The notes under the pieces: generated by a model | Database searches by the model: none | What the model was told of the DNA's origin: nothing | The model's input: only the letters and a program-made list of their open reading frames with translations | Shown here: positions 1-14,573 of the stretch, one piece after another | Numbering within the stretch: the first letter of the stretch is position 1 | Layout: each line of letters begins with the position of its first letter | Source of the DNA: Cardiocondyla obscurior | Taxonomy: Eukaryota; Arthropoda; Insecta; Hymenoptera; Formicidae | DNA: 64,000 nucleotides | Assembly (NCBI RefSeq): GCF_019399895.1 | Contig: NC_091874.1 | Coordinates: 498,501-562,500, forward strand | Direction of reading: 5' to 3' | Made by a program: the position numbers and the translations under genes

Positions 1-737
1 AGGACTGAGGGGAAAGGAACGCGCTCTACTACTACCCCCTCTCACCACCCTCTCCCTCTCCCCGTACGTGGCGACCGAGAGAGTCACGTACGCCAGCCAC
101 CGTCGTCGTTCGCCGCAGCAAATGTCATATCTGCTTTTCGGTGTACATGCTATAATATATGCAAACATATGTATATCTATTGTATACATATAATGTAACA
201 TACCAGAATGTAATCGAGAAAACATGTACTTCCAAATATATCTATTTATTATCTTACCTCATTTATTCTGGATAAAAATTAGTTTATTCCATTATTCGCC
301 ATTTTTTTTATATCTCTTACATTTGTATACGCGGATGCCAGTAATGTTTTTCGACGGCAAACATTAAAAAAAATTTCTCGTTGACGGATATAGTATGCAT
401 ATACTATATTTTCATATCGAGAATATGCGTATATTAATGACACCCTGTTTGCACTTTAATGACCGTTTCTGTATCATTTACCATTATAACAAGCCATATT
501 GAGAATCGGTCTTGCATAAAAGCATGCTGATTAACGGCTAACATTTTCATTAACGCAATACAGGCTCCGCGCTTTCCTTCAATTGTTGTAATAATCCTTC
601 GTCAATCAATCGACACTCAAGCTTGTGAAATAATGCTGATATAAAAAGAACGCCTGACTCAGTCGTCTGTGCCGAATCTGACACGACCGTTTTGCAATTA
701 AAATTATGTTCACTTTGCATTTTTTTTTACGTGAACC
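1..737. other. intergenic, 3' side of the FMO gene
   Basis: There is no supportable gene here. The first ~120 bases are GC- and CT-rich and differ from the AT-rich DNA that follows, so they may belong to the promoter or 5' UTR of a gene beyond the left edge (inference). For the minus-strand FMO gene this is downstream sequence; TTTATT at 245-250 is a possible distal poly(A) signal (AATAAA on the minus strand). Confidence 0.4.
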
Positions 738-2788
738 TTAACAAGGTTTACAATAAGACATACTGAAATTCTCGCTATCGATGATACGGTATTGATAATT
801 TTTATAGGTGGTAAAATCTACATCACGCATGTGAAAAACGTGTTCCATGATTTTCCTATTCACTGGCGCAACGCTTGGTACATTTGCAGCGGCCGCGAGC
901 TCGTCGTAGTAACCCCATTGTCTCTCTTTGAGCTTGTTAATGTGTCTCAACTAAAAGGAAAGAGAAAACATGATTATTAATCCACATTATTTCTTACTCT
1001 AAAAAAAATAATAATTATTTGACTAATTTTTTTCCACTTTTTAATTAAATTGCAATTTTTCCTGTGACAAAAATTAATCGTAAATTTTTTATATGTATAC
1101 CAGAATTCCTTGATCCAGTAGAGACTTCTTCTCGATTTCATATTCTTCTCGCATCTGTTGCGACGACGGTAATTTAACACGACCTTCAAGAATCGCGAGA
1201 ATATACTGCGCCTGGATATGCATCATCGGGAATGGTATCACAAGTGTGGGCAGACCCATGAAGAACAGATTCGTATAATCCATGTGCACCAGATATTTGT
1301 AAAGAGGCTCCACGTGATCATCGTTTGTACGTATCTCGACTTTAGTTGACATAAAGGGATACGTAAACTTGTAACCTGAAGAGAAGCCGTTTATAATGAG
1401 CTGTGCAGGTGCGGTCTTGTAATTGAAATGCTGATAATTTTCAATTATTTATATTATTACCAGTGCAGTATATGAAATCGTCCACTTCTGCAGAAGAGCC
1501 GTCACGGAAGGTGAAGACGTTCCCAAGAACAGATTCGACGCCGGGCCTTTGCTCGACGTTACTTGACATCTTCGAGTCAAATTGTTCTGGCAGATTATGG
1601 CTCAGATATACCTTGAAATCGCCGGAGGAAGTAAAAGATTAATAAAAAAAAAAAAAAACAATTGCGTCGAATCGCGTTAGTATTACGATATATACTTTAT
1701 TAGCATATTGCGAAACTTCCAGGGCGATATCGATGCCGGACCAGGACGCGCCGAGTATGCAAACCCTCTTGCCGGCGTAGATCTCTGGCATCCTGTATTG
1801 GTGGCTGTGAATGCGTCTACCGTGAAAGCTTTCGATGCCTGGAATATGCGGAACACGACCAACAGAGTAATGACCGTTGCATAGCACCACGGCGTCGAAG
1901 GTCTTGGTAATTTCCTCTTTGGTTTCCAATGACTTGTATGTTACTGTCCATAAGGTCCGACCGTTTCTCGTAGTCTCTGGCTCCACGCGTTTCACCAAGG
2001 TATTTAACTAAAAACAAATACAATTTGAAGTGAAACTGTTAAGAGAAAAGCGAATTGAAATAGAGACAGAAAACTGTCTCCTTTCTTTAAGAAAAAAAAA
2101 ACGGTCTTATTGTTAGACCTATAGAAGATGGTTGAATAACTCTGAATAAATAAAATGATAAATCTATTAATCTCAAGGTTTCTCTCGGCGTTGAGATACG
2201 AAAAATGCTTGGAAAGTAACAGTTTAGAATGAGCTGCATATTATCCTGCGATAATGAATATGGTAAAACAAAGGTTTATCATCGGAGAGTTTTATCATCG
2301 GTTTCATTACCATTAGATAATATGCAGTTCGAGTTTTCCGCTGTCGCTTAAAGATGGCACTGACGGCTTTGATTTGAAACAATTGACAATTTTTAATTCC
2401 TGTTACTTCCTGAGCGTTTCCCCCCCATTGTCATTACCGAGGATCTTTGTAGCTCAGCTCGTCGCACGTTATCTCGTTTGATTACGCGTGTCACGTAAGT
2501 AAATGTTCAATTATTAAATATTAAAGTTTTTTTAATTTTATTTTACGTAGAGAGAGCTAATAAATGACATGAATAACACTTACTTTAATGTAGGGGTGGA
2601 GGTTAAAATGCTTCGCATAAGCCATCAGATATTCTCGTATCATACTGTGATGAGTGAAAGATGGGCCGTCCACATTTTGAAAGGGAAAATCAGGTAATGC
2701 CATTATTTCTTTCGGTATATTAGTCCTGAAAAAGAAAAACCAAGTTTCTTTTTCTTCTCTGTCTCTCTCTTTATCTCTGTCTATGTGT

Positions 2789-2862
<74 letters not shown>

Positions 2863-3913
2863 ACACGTATAGATAAGTTTCATATTGAGGTGATCACGCG
2901 CGAAATTTTTTATCAAGTTTAGCCTATTGCGGAGTTTAATAGATACGACTCGTAACTCGTGATAAACAGTTACTATTTGTCAGCAATTTAGCTCGAAATA
3001 AACTGTAGTCTACTTAAACTTTACTTGAAATAAACATATATAGTTATTATTAGAAACAGACACACAGCGATTAAATAATGTTTTATAAAGTAACGAGAAA
3101 TAGGTAAATTAAAAATATTTCAGACTTTCTCGGTTTTTCCTTTCTCTTATCTTTTACATTATTACTCGATACGTTTTAGAAAATTAATATAACTATAATA
3201 AAAATCATTACATTACTTGGATACGAGTAAGGAGTCAATTAAATATTTCTATTTTATGCAATCGAAATTTACTTCAATCAACTTTGTATGAAAATGCTCT
3301 TTCCACGCATTGGTCTTAATTTTCACAAGAACTTTCGAGGTCTTCCACGCGATGGTTCTTCGGTGTTGTAAATTGCTTCGTATTTAATTTGTCATTTTAT
3401 TTATTATGTTATCAGTCAGTACTAGCCTTCAGTTTGGAACTTTAAAAAATCGATTTTATATCACAAAGTGTATCACGTATCGAACAAAGTTTATCGTGTT
3501 ATGCACTAGATGAGTTAATGTATTTTGTTGGGTGTTTCCTGTCTATGCGGGTACGCTATTTGAAACACACAATCAAGAAGGCAATCTTCTCTTGAACATT
3601 GAATTTCGCCAGCTTATTGAATGACGTAATTTTATATTGATACATTTAAATATATATTAGAAATTGCAAATCTGTAAAGTCGTAACGAAAGACCGAGATC
3701 TTACCTGAGATTTTTATACATGCTGCTGTGTATTAACAGTCCATGCTTGTCAAAATCCGTTTTATCGGTGTAGATCCACGTACCGCCAATCTGATCAGTC
3801 TGCTCGAACAGTGTGATACTGTAAATATCTAACTTTGCCACCATATGACGGGCTGTCACCAAACCAGCCACTCCACCACCCACAATAGCGATTTTCGTTT
3901 TACTGCTCGGCAT
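738..3913 (-). CDS. Flavin-containing monooxygenase (FMO / senecionine N-oxygenase-like)
   Basis: Six exons join in frame to a complete 433-residue protein: 3705-3913, 2584-2725, 1696-2007, 1461-1611, 1101-1375 and 738-950 (stop at 738-740). Every junction has GT-AG borders. The N-terminus carries the FAD-binding Rossmann motif GGGVAG (residues 11-16) and the IGGTW segment. The FMO signature FHGRRIHSHQY is at about 178-188, and the NADPH-binding motif GASWSG at about 203-208. The family uses FAD and NADPH to oxygenate nucleophilic N or S atoms of small molecules; insect members are linked to detoxification of plant compounds. The length fits insect FMOs, which lack the long C-terminal membrane anchor of vertebrate FMOs. 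The start is the first Met, directly before the FAD motif. It is divergent from the MFS gene. The substrate cannot be deduced. Confidence 0.93.
2793..2857. repeat. (CT)n microsatellite
   Basis: About 65 bases of uninterrupted CT dinucleotide lie in intron 1 of the FMO gene. The apparent Arg-Glu reading frame across it on the minus strand is an artefact of the repeat. Confidence 0.95.
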
Positions 3914-4019
3914 GATTGTTTTTCTTTTTTGTTTTTTTTTTAAATAATAAACCCTAAAAAAGTCGTATATTAGAAATGCTCTAAACTTTTTGTATCATAA
4001 ATCGATTAAATAATATTAA

Positions 4020-4051
4020 AGAGAACCAAATAATCGGTTATTTGGTTCTCT
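4020..4051. repeat. perfect 14-bp inverted repeat
   Basis: Arms 4020-4033 and 4038-4051 are exact reverse complements around a 4-base loop (TCGG). It lies just upstream of the FMO start. It could be a cruciform or hairpin, or a chance palindrome in AT-rich DNA. Confidence 0.8.
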
Positions 4052-5327
4052 GGTACAAAAGAACAATTGTTTCTACTGACACACGATCTTAGTTCGATAC
4101 AAAGATTATTAATTAAATCTTTGATTTTTAATGGGATCTCTAAATACATGCAGTTACAAGCATATGCTATTTTAACTTGGACATTGTAAGCTTACAGTGT
4201 TCAACAAGATATTACCTACTATAACTCTCACTCGTCGATTACTTGTAGAAATCGTGAAAATAATGTTTTGCCAATAAAATTGATCCGTAAATAAAAATAT
4301 CGGAACGTGCAGAAGTAAAAAGAACAACAATAAACTTATTGATCCACTCAATAAAATAAAATATAATTATAACATATACGTATAATAAAACAAATCAACC
4401 GAAAGCGAGCTCGATCTGATTCGATCAGAAGTTGAGTCAAGACTAACCGACGAAAGCAAGTCCACTCTCGTTAACCGGTCTCTTATTACTAACGTTCACA
4501 TGTAAAAAATATTTTCTCTACTCGAGTTTACGGTCGCTGGCCCCTTCTTCTTCTGATGAAATCGCTGTGAGTTTAAAATCAGCATCCGCAAGAGAAAGAA
4601 AGACAGGGAAGGCGAGAACTTAAGATCTTAATTAAACCCGATTAACAAAAGTATAATTTCAAGTGACAAGTTTTGAGGTCACCACAAGTTAATACAGCAA
4701 GTGGAAGATCGTATATATCATATTTGTAAATAATATTTTCATCTACTAAACAGCCAGCCAGTTGAGAAACTTAAATTTATAGTCTGGACCATTATTATCA
4801 CCACTGTAAAGATATCAATTTATCATTAAAAAGCGTTAAATAAAAATTTTACGTCACATTTACGTGTTTATGTACATGTAATTATTGTGTTAATTGAGAC
4901 TGAAATATTAAAGATACTTTTTTTTCTGACGAAACGATTTATCGAGATCGTTTAATGAATTCCACGGTCGTATTCGTATTTTGTGCTCAACTGCTCGCGG
5001 AAGAAAAAAAAAAAAAGAAAAAAAAAAATAGAAAGGAAAGGGGGAAAAAAAAACCAAGTATTGAGATAAATTGGCAGTCTCAAATGTGCCGAATAGGAAA
5101 TAACGTGTTGCGTTTCATCATGCCGGTTTGTGACGAAAAAAATTGGCTCGGATTTTTTTTTTCTCCCGGTCGTAATATCACCATATAATTATCTTCCGAC
5201 TAGTTTAGAATTACCGGCACAGAGGACCAAAGAAGGAACGCGAGTTGAGAAATTTTGTTCGCAATTTCAACCAAAATTAATTCCGGATTAAGTTGACGTT
5301 CACTTAATTTGTCATTTGGCCCATTTC

Positions 5328-5348
5328 CTTTTTTTTTTTTTTTAATTA

Positions 5349-5384
<36 letters not shown>

Positions 5385-5388
5385 TTTT
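5328..5388. repeat. poly-T / (TA)n low-complexity tract
   Basis: A T-run, a short TA dinucleotide run and a second T-run follow one another. No coding potential. Confidence 0.9.
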
Positions 5389-8300
5389 AACTTTTCATTC
5401 TTTTCGGTTCCTCGTGATTTTTCAAGTAGTAGAGAAAGTGGAGCGCAGCGTTGCATCACGCAACGTGTATCGCGGATTTGCGTATATTATATATACATAT
5501 ATGTATGTATATGCCTACAAATGACGTTAAACGCCTTGGAGAATGTAATAAACGATGTAAATTTCGTAACGTTGTATCCGAGATTGATCCCAAACGTGAC
5601 TATCTAATTCTAAGATTTATTCAACGTAGCGCAGCGATAATTCTAATTGGTAATGTGAGCTCAAACTAATGCGGGACAAGAATTGTTGTACGTACTACGT
5701 TTATAAATACAAGAATTCGTATTGTTCCGGGCGGTTTAAATTTTAATATCATATTCACGTTGACATCGTTACCTTCGAGATAACCGTTTCTCTTTAAAAT
5801 GTTTATCTTACGAGGAAGCTTGTTTATTACAGGCTGCTAATTTCTGAAACTCTGGTTGTTCACACTTGTTTCAGTCGCAACGAAATGAGATTATTGCATA
5901 CACCGATGTCGTTCTTTCTGATTTCAGGGTCGTGGACAGTCGGTGTAGCGAAATGCACAAAAAACGATACGTCCCGACGGACGCAAAATAAGACCGCGGC
6001 AAAATTTCCGCGGCGATCGTGCGCGACGTGTGTGATTACAAATATGCGGTAAGTTTGGTGCGAAATTTTCTCTTCTGTAAATTACATTTGTCGCTCGGGA
6101 CACGCAATTTTTCCGTCATGTGGTCCTCACGGAGACGATCATCGATACAAGACCTTTGCGACACGATCTTAGAACGTGATATTATGTTAAATGATTGCTC
6201 GTGATATACATATCAAAAAGGATAAATTATAAACGCATACGTACGCATTTTAGTGACGGTCTTCTATTTGCACAAAGAATTCTTTCGTTGCGCAGAAAAT
6301 AATAAAGAAAAGAATTTTTAGTTCTTACGTAGCTGACTCTTCTCGTTACTGGTAATATCTTATCTGTTTGCTTTCATTCGTTGCCATGTATTGTTGAAAG
6401 TTTACGAAACTTATGATGCTTCAGCCAGGCTGTTATGTTACATTAACGCTAATGTTGTAACGCTAGCTAGATAAAAATTAATAACAGCTGTTTTACAATC
6501 GAGATAAATTTATTTAATTCATTTAAATAAAAAATAATGCATATTACATTTAATGAGAGAAACATATGTATACGAATAATAATGAGTAAAAAAATTAATC
6601 AGTTCCTATAGTGGGAGTTGCTTTTTTTCTTGCGACACGGAAGGCGAGTTTACGAGAACGGTTTATAAATTAAATAGATGTACAAATTCACTATCATAAA
6701 GGGTGAATAACCATATGATGATTTCACTTTGTTATCTGCACGATTTGTTTTCGATGATATCCAAATGACGAAACTTATGTGAGATTCAAATAAGTTTGAG
6801 ATAATTCAGCGAAATCATCAGGCACAAATGATTATGGTGCACGCCTTCTTTCATCGCGCGTGCGTCTTTATCGCTTTTGTGAAGCAATTAGAGAAAATGA
6901 TTATACACGAGCAGATGATTATATTTCCAGTTAAAACAGGAGATTGAGTAGCAAGGAAACAATGCAAGGCTTTATTTATCGGTAGAATTGAGTTGGCGAT
7001 TAATTTTCCACGGTTCAAGTATCGAATACTTTTTATGGGTGAGAGGGGGGAGAATACTTAATATAACTTTCTTTTAATTTTTATCTAAATAAAAATTAAT
7101 ATTATAGTGTGCAAGAATATAAGCTTAGGCCTTAACTATAGAACGAAGAAATGGAATTGATAAATACGATACGCGATACAGTTACGCTAACGCAATAAAT
7201 AGCGTGTCGTATGCAAATGATATCTATTGCACGAAATTGTACTCATCCTACAATTGGCATTCATCCATTTGACAGTTTATGAAGTTGTTCTCAAGGGGGA
7301 ATCAGATCTCTAATTTGCCTCGTACTATCGACGATGAAACGTGAAGCTTGTGCTCAACGACGCAATGTTATTTTCATAATTACTCGCAATAAATTTTTAT
7401 TTTAATTATTTAAGACGCCGCGGAATTACGTTTGATAAAAACTTAAATTGACAATTAATGTCGCTAATCGTTAATAGCGTGAAATATATTTTTTTTTAAG
7501 CAGAGATGTTCCATCGGGATTTTTAATTCGTGTTACATGTCGCGCATTGGCAATGAGAACAGATTTAATTATCGATAACTCAATGCACAAGAAATTAACT
7601 CGTATATAATACTTAATTGCGTGCTTCTCTTTTTGCTGCGGCATTAATGATCTAGATAAATATTAGCCGCGGTAGCTGCCATAAATCTTGAGCAATCACG
7701 CGAGCTGGTTACATCCAACGCCACGGCGAAACACTAAAATTGCTGCACGCACGATTCGCGATACAATTAAAAATCTGGAATAGATCCACAAATGCATAGC
7801 AACATTATCTCGTCAGAAATGCGTAACGAGAACTCGCAGAAATATGTATATTTACATAAAACTGTGTGCACTACGTGATAAGACAAAAATTAAGTACATA
7901 TACATATTTTATTTGAAATAATATCGATATACTTGTTAAAAAAGTTATTAATAATTGACGATAACGAATATCTTCGGGCTATAATATTCAAACTTGAATT
8001 TTTCTTTTTTGACAGAATTTATAAAAAGGTTTTTAATTTTATATTAGAGCTATCTTCTTTTTATTTGGCAAATCAACACATGTACATACGTGCACTCTGT
8101 TATCTCTTATTTAAATACCGAAATACGTATTATCGTCTTGAATATTTTAGATAAAAAGATTAACATAAATTGTTGGTAATCGCGAATAATATTTTTTCGA
8201 TTATTTAAGATACCGACCCGCATATATGTCATTAACATGACCAAATTGTCGTCACGATGTATCGTCGCGGGGACTCAATGAGAGCATTTGAAGGCTTTTA

Positions 8301-8692
8301 TGAAACAGAGGCGTGCCACTTGTCGTTACTTTTGCAAGAGTAGAGGATCGTGCACAGATTCCTGCGGTCCATAAAATTCTGCTCGAAGAACAGTCATGCA
8401 GTATTTGACGTGACGCTAACTGATTAACATACATTTGGATGCGCAAAGTATATCAGAATATATTTAAACGAGAGGCTGGAGAAGTCTGCCGTAGGATGAA
8501 TTCATTACAAATAACGGTATAAAAATTCATTTAAAGATTCGGTGGCAGCCGGATCCAACACAAGTGGAATCTGTATTTCCTTGATAACATCTAAAGTATC
8601 TATTGAAATATCGTGTAAAAATTAGTAATAGTGATGTTTAGAAGTGAATAATTTTTAACCATCAAATATTAATTTAAAAAGAAAGGACAAAG

Positions 8693-11013
8693 ATGGACAA
8701 GAGTAAGTAAAATGGGGTTCTAATATTGTATACAAGTTTTGTTTGATTTAGAATATTACAACTAATTTACCATCGTAAAGAAAGAACCGTTTAGTTCTGT
8801 AATTTGTAATAGAGTCTTGTTATAAAGTCTTGTTTAAAGAATTTAATTTGTATTTTCTTAAAAAATCATATTTAATATTTCAGAAAAGGAGTTAATTAAA
8901 TGTCGAGACGTTTTATGGCTCTTAGTTCTTTGCGGTTTTGCCATCAATTACATGTTACGATTAAATTTGAATCTCACTATTGTTGCAATGGTAATACCGT
9001 ATCCGAAACCCGCAGCTGTTGCGCAGTGCAATGAGGAAAACAATGCATCAACCGTTGACATTTGGATTAACGAAACATCTTGGGATGATAATACTTCTTT
9101 CGTAAACGTCACGGTATCCTGAAAAAAAAATTTCTTTTTTTTTTTTGTGAATAAAATTAATGAGACGTGCGTTTCATATGCAATATCAGATTTAACTTTT
9201 GGTTGTGAAAGAGCAGCGCCTTTTCTTTCAACATTTCTTATTTCACAATTTTGTTTAGTATGAAGATCGATTTGCTTGGAACGAGTACGAACAAGGACTA
9301 ATATTGGGAGCCTATTACTGGTTACACTGGATATCGCAGCTTCCTGGTGGTCTCTTGGCCAGACGATACGGTACGAAACTCGTGTTTGGTCTGGCAAACT
9401 TCTTAACGGCACTTCTAGGATTTCTTATACCTTATGTAACACATCTATACATGTTGATAATTCTCCGTGTGGTGCAAGGACTGATTGCGGTAAGCTTCTT
9501 GTAAAAATTAAATTTTTTTAAAAACCTTATTTTCTTTTTTCAAGTTTGCGCGTAAGTGTAATTAATTTTTTTTTTTTCTTTTTTTTTCAGGGTGTTATAT
9601 GGCCATCGATGCATGATATGACGGCGAAGTGGATCCCACCGAATGAGAGAAGCAGATTTGTCAGTGCTTATCTTGGTAAGATGTTACGATTGCAAAATTG
9701 AGATGTACTAAGGGAAATGAAACAAGGATATAATTTTCAGGTAGTTCTGTAGGAGCAGCAGTGACTTACCCTCTGTGTGCAGCCGTTAGTAGTTCCTTAG
9801 GCTGGGGTGCATCCTTCCACGTGACATCTTTGCTAGGCGTGATTTGGTGAGTGCACGGTGCAAAATCCAACTCATTAAATCTAATTATTTAGTTTCATGG
9901 GGATTAATACATTATGCAAATTATCGCAGGTATTGTTTCTGGCATTTCCTCGTATATGATTCACCACAGCAGCATCCGCGAATTTCTGATGATGAGAAAA
10001 ATTATATTCTTGACAATATCAGTGGAGCCATCGAAAGCGAAAAGGAAACTCAAATACCATGGAGATCGATAGTTCTGTCGAGACCGGTATGGGTGACTAT
10101 CTTTGCTCATTGGGGCATGGCTTGGGGCTTTTTCACTCTCATGACACAGGCACCTACTTATTTCAACTTCATCCACGGATGGAATATCAATGCCGTAAGT
10201 TTCTCTCGTTTTCTCCATATTGTTCAAACGTACAAGGACGTACAGAATAAATTTACATTTATTTCTTACGTTAATTATAATCTAAACTCTAATTAATTTT
10301 CTAGACTGGAATACTGGCGGGTGCGCCACATTTGCTCAGAATGATTTTCTCGTACTTTTTTTCAATGATGAGTGACTGGTTGCTACGTACGAAGCGAATG
10401 AGTCTGACAAATGTGAGGAAATTAGCCACCTTTGTATGCACCGGCGTACAAGGGGTTCTGATTGCGGCCCTTGGATTTAGTGGATGTCATCCGTTGCTCG
10501 CGGTTATTTTTATGATGACCGGTACGGCAGTTAACGGCGCCGTTTCCGCTTCTACATTGGCGATCTTCGTTGACTTGAGTCCTAATTATGCCAGCATCCT
10601 TCTTGGATTCGCTGGCATGATCATCATATGGGCTGGATTTATTTCGCCAGCTATCGTTGGGTCATTGACGAATAATAATGTGAGTCTAATCTGTTTATTT
10701 ATAAATGCATCAAAAATATCTTCAAATTATCGTCGACTAAGCTCCTTCTGTTGCGATAACGTTATTTTTATTTTTACAGCAAACTGTGGGACAGTGGCGC
10801 TTGGTTTTCTTTATCGCCGCCGCTAATTCGATAGCTAGTTGTATTATATACATGGTATTTGGTACCTCAAATGAGCAGCCGTGGAATCAGTATGCCAAAC
10901 TAAATACGAAGGAACGAGAGATGCAGGAACTATCTCCTGCAACCGTAAAAAATGATAATTACGCCGAGAATGCGGATGACACCGAAAAATCGGACTTTAT
11001 TAAAGATAGATAA
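8693..11013 (+). CDS. MFS anion transporter (SLC17 / sialin, inorganic phosphate cotransporter-like)
   Basis: Eight exons give a complete 511-residue protein: 8693-8702, 8884-9113, 9259-9489, 9591-9675, 9741-9846, 9930-10194, 10305-10679 and 10780-11013. All junctions keep frame and have GT-AG borders. The first coding exon is only 10 bases, so the start lies well before the first long open frame. The first membrane helix is followed by a loop with several Asn-X-Thr/Ser sites (about residues 28-80), typical of SLC17 carriers. Then come EYEQGLILGAYYWLHWISQLPGG and GLLARRYGTK, a recognisable SLC17 helix-2 and MFS loop pattern. Further hydrophobic helices run to a polar cytoplasmic tail. The family moves organic anions or phosphate with Na+ or H+ across plasma or lysosomal membranes; the substrate here is unknown. 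AATAAA occurs at 11324-11329. It is convergent with the PNP-like gene. Confidence 0.93.
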
Positions 11014-14000
11014 CAAAATAATTCTTTATTTTCTGGTTGCTACGTGCTTATAGCAATTTTGTGCTAATCGTTACTTTCATACGAAATACAAATTACAGCG
11101 ACTAAATTATCTATATTTAAAACAAAATAGCATTGCAGTGCAATTTTTATTTTTTATTTTAATATTTTATTTTTGCCAATAAGAAAATATCTTTAAATAT
11201 TTTTGCACCTGCTTCGTTGAAAGAATATTCAAAGGGGGAAAAAATATTCAAAGCAAATGTAAAGATTTTCAGTACAGTGCACGATAGTTTAGCTTTAGTG
11301 AACTCGTTCGAAGGACATTATTTAATAAAAAGAATGTAACGATTAATCGTATATTTGATAATACACTCGTATAACTTACTCTTTCATTACAAGAACACGA
11401 AGGAATAAAGGAACGATATTATAGCATAAATAAAGACTAAACTATTGTAATGCGACATATGATTGCATTTGCAATCGCCACACACGCTTTATAAATTAAA
11501 TTCACGTATACCTAATGTTTTACAATAATAACGCATTATACTCAATTTTTATATGCGCGTAAAATGTAAATTGCGGTGCAGTTTCAATAACAAACTCGAC
11601 GATGGCGAATCAATCATTTTCTATGCCCGTTCGTTTTACACGAAAGAATTACCGGAATTATCACAGGTTCGTTTCTGCTATGATGCAGATTAAATACCGC
11701 GCCTTCTCTCGTGGACACGCATCGTGTGGCTACCATGAGATTATTTATCATAGACTTCCGAATCATCACTCGTAAATAAAAATGCGCAGTGGTTCGAGTT
11801 GTTAATTTTTACAGACCACTGTGGAGACGAAAAAGATACAACGCACAGACATCTCGCACGTTAAGTAGTAATATCGTTATACATGTTAGGACTTTTCACC
11901 TTGTAATTAGAATTAAATTTTGTAAAACAATAATTTAATTATAAATAAATTAAAAATAATGACTTTCTCATGTTACCATAGCAGACACCTTTTAAGTACC
12001 TATTAATACACCTAAGTTTGATCTAGATTTAATCAGGATTTTATTTTCAAACTAATAATAAACCTTTGTATTTGTCGGAAGACTAATTATACACTCAAAC
12101 ACAAACTATATACTTTTTTTCAGAAGCCGCATCAATACGATGTTTTTAATATATTAGTAAATAATTTAATATTAATATAAATAATTTTACGTAAGTATAG
12201 CAACGTAAAATGCACATTTTTCGTTAATATCTGTAAAAATTATACGTTTTTTATATCTTTTAATATGAAAATATATCAAAATAAAAACTCTAAAAATTAA
12301 TAAAGTATTAATATTCTGTGGGGAGGAAAAAAAAATCGGTGTTTTGATACACTACGTCGTGTTTTAAATAATTACAGTTCTCTCTGTATTTTGAAAGTTT
12401 TTAGACTTTAAAATCATATAGATAATTTAGAAGATCATCAGATAATAATGCGAATCAGCAAATTGATATTAAGTTGATATTGCCATAGACACAATTTCTT
12501 CCTATAATATATAAACTAAATATGATCACGTGAAATAATTCATACCTTATATTAAATATCTATTATTGTATATATAACCTAAAAAGTAATAAATATAAAT
12601 ACAGGTAGAAAACACAGTTATACGACTAGTATCGAAAGCGCGTCGTAATAACGCAAATACGAATACGCAGTTGGAAGCTCAAAGCTCCTAAGTTTTAACT
12701 GATATGATAAATGAATCTTGTAATCTAAATCTAATATTAGGCCTAAAATAGGAATCTGTAGTCATAAAAGATAAATTAACATAAAATTCTATCATATATA
12801 AATTCGCGCGAGCGCATCCCGATTTAAATATATATTATTTTATATTCATTTGTATATATTATATATATATATTCATATATCTGTATGCGTGTACATATAA
12901 TTCTCTGTGTTCAATAGAATTTTAACTGTGTGCTTCTACGCAACAAGTGACTTTTGTCGTTTGTGTTGATCTTTCTATCATTAAGCGTTACATAAACTTA
13001 TTATAAATTGTATTCTATGCAATTCTTGACATTTCCGAAGCTTCTTAATGTCTTTGCTACACACGTACAACTGTGGTGATTTTGTAAAATAAATGTTATA
13101 CGTGTACGATATAAAATAAAATCTCATGAAATTTATGTGCACGGTAAATAAGCTACGAACAAAATATTAAACAACTTGCACTAATAGAAAAAACTCATAA
13201 AGAATTATTCTTATTTGTATTTGGAGCTATTTAAAGCTAGAATCAATAGCTATTTTTGTAATTTTTACGTCTTGATTTTTGTTAAAATTTCAAGATCTCT
13301 TTTACCATTAACACATATACACGATGTATGTATAATATATTTTTTTTCTAATTTTTTAGGTCCATATTTGAATTTAATATTTAGATATTAAGTTCTTGTG
13401 CACTACCCTGTAAGTGTAGAATTCCTTAATTGTGTCGAAAAAATTGGTATACCAATGAAATTTCATATATAGAAAATTGTTTCAAAAATCTTTTGCAACG
13501 ATAGCATTCAGATTTTATAAGGGCAGTGAATTTAATAAATATGAACACGTTGGCACATTGTAATAGAAATCTTTGTTGCGTATTTTGCATGTAATCTAGA
13601 ACTTCAGAAAAATGCATTTTATTGATCCTCGTAAATGTGAATATAGAATGCATATATATCTGTTGAAACGTCAATATATACTCTGGCAAACATTTAATAA
13701 TTACTCCAGCAATATATTTTAACGACAATTTAATTTCGATTTAGTAAATACTGTACTTTCAGTTCCATCTATCATATCTACCACTAAAAGTTTATAATTT
13801 GCCTAACTTGGTATCTCATTTGGACTTGGTGCAACATTTAATCGTCCTATCGTAGCAAGTACGAATGCAACAGTAGCACTATTAGATTAAATTCGAAAGA
13901 ATTACTATTAAATTCATTACCTATCTAGAGAATAATCTTTTAAAGCGTCATTAGTCTTTGTTGCTTCTGATTGTTTGGTGTTCAGAGTCGAACAAATGTG

Positions 14001-14573
14001 TGTTCGTAACCTCATTTAATATATGTTTAATACAAGTGCACATAAGTTTTTATTTTCGTAAAAAAAAAAAAAAATTTTTTTAATTAAAAGAAATTGTTTC
14101 ATTATAAAAATTATAATAATATATCGTGTGATAAATGTAAAAAATAATGATGGCACTATTTTCTTTTTAAACTTTGATAGATAAACGATTGAAATAAAAA
14201 ATAACCAACAATAATCAATAGTTTTTTTCAAAATTATTTAACTACCTTAATTATAGCGGTAATATTACATAAAAATTTTTTTTTAATCATTAAGTAAACA
14301 TTTGTAAAAATGGCACTAAGAAAAATTGTTTAAAATTTGAGCGCAGCGCGTTGATTATTCTATCAGATAAAGTATTGTGCAATCTTCTATGTCTTTACGT
14401 ATTTTATATTAATAAGGAACTTACCAAAATTAGCCAGTTACTTAATCATTTCTGTGCACTTTGTGTAATATTCACCATTTTGATTTTAGACCTTTTTCTT
14501 GCCCTATAGAATCATGTGTATCGTGTTGTACGCCATGTAAAATAGAATCACATAAATTAAACGAGAAACGATA
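11014..14573. other. intergenic between two convergent genes
   Basis: About 3.5 kb of very AT-rich DNA with 3' UTR sequence of the MFS gene at the left and probably of the PNP-like gene at the right. Several AATAAA hexamers occur after the MFS stop (for example 11324-11329). Short ORFs lack recognisable domains. Confidence 0.6.

Larger units (their letters stand above)
3914..8692. other. intergenic, shared upstream region of FMO (-) and MFS carrier (+)
   Basis: About 4.8 kb of AT-rich DNA between two divergently transcribed genes. It holds a perfect short hairpin at 4020-4051 and a poly-T / TA / poly-T low-complexity stretch at about 5328-5388. The small ORFs here have no recognisable motifs and no splice-compatible partners, so I do not call genes. 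Confidence 0.6.

Noticed and set aside
2557..2916. Minus-strand ORF with a long Arg-Glu repeat
   Set aside because: It is the (CT)n microsatellite of FMO intron 1. Only the part at 2584-2725 is a real exon.
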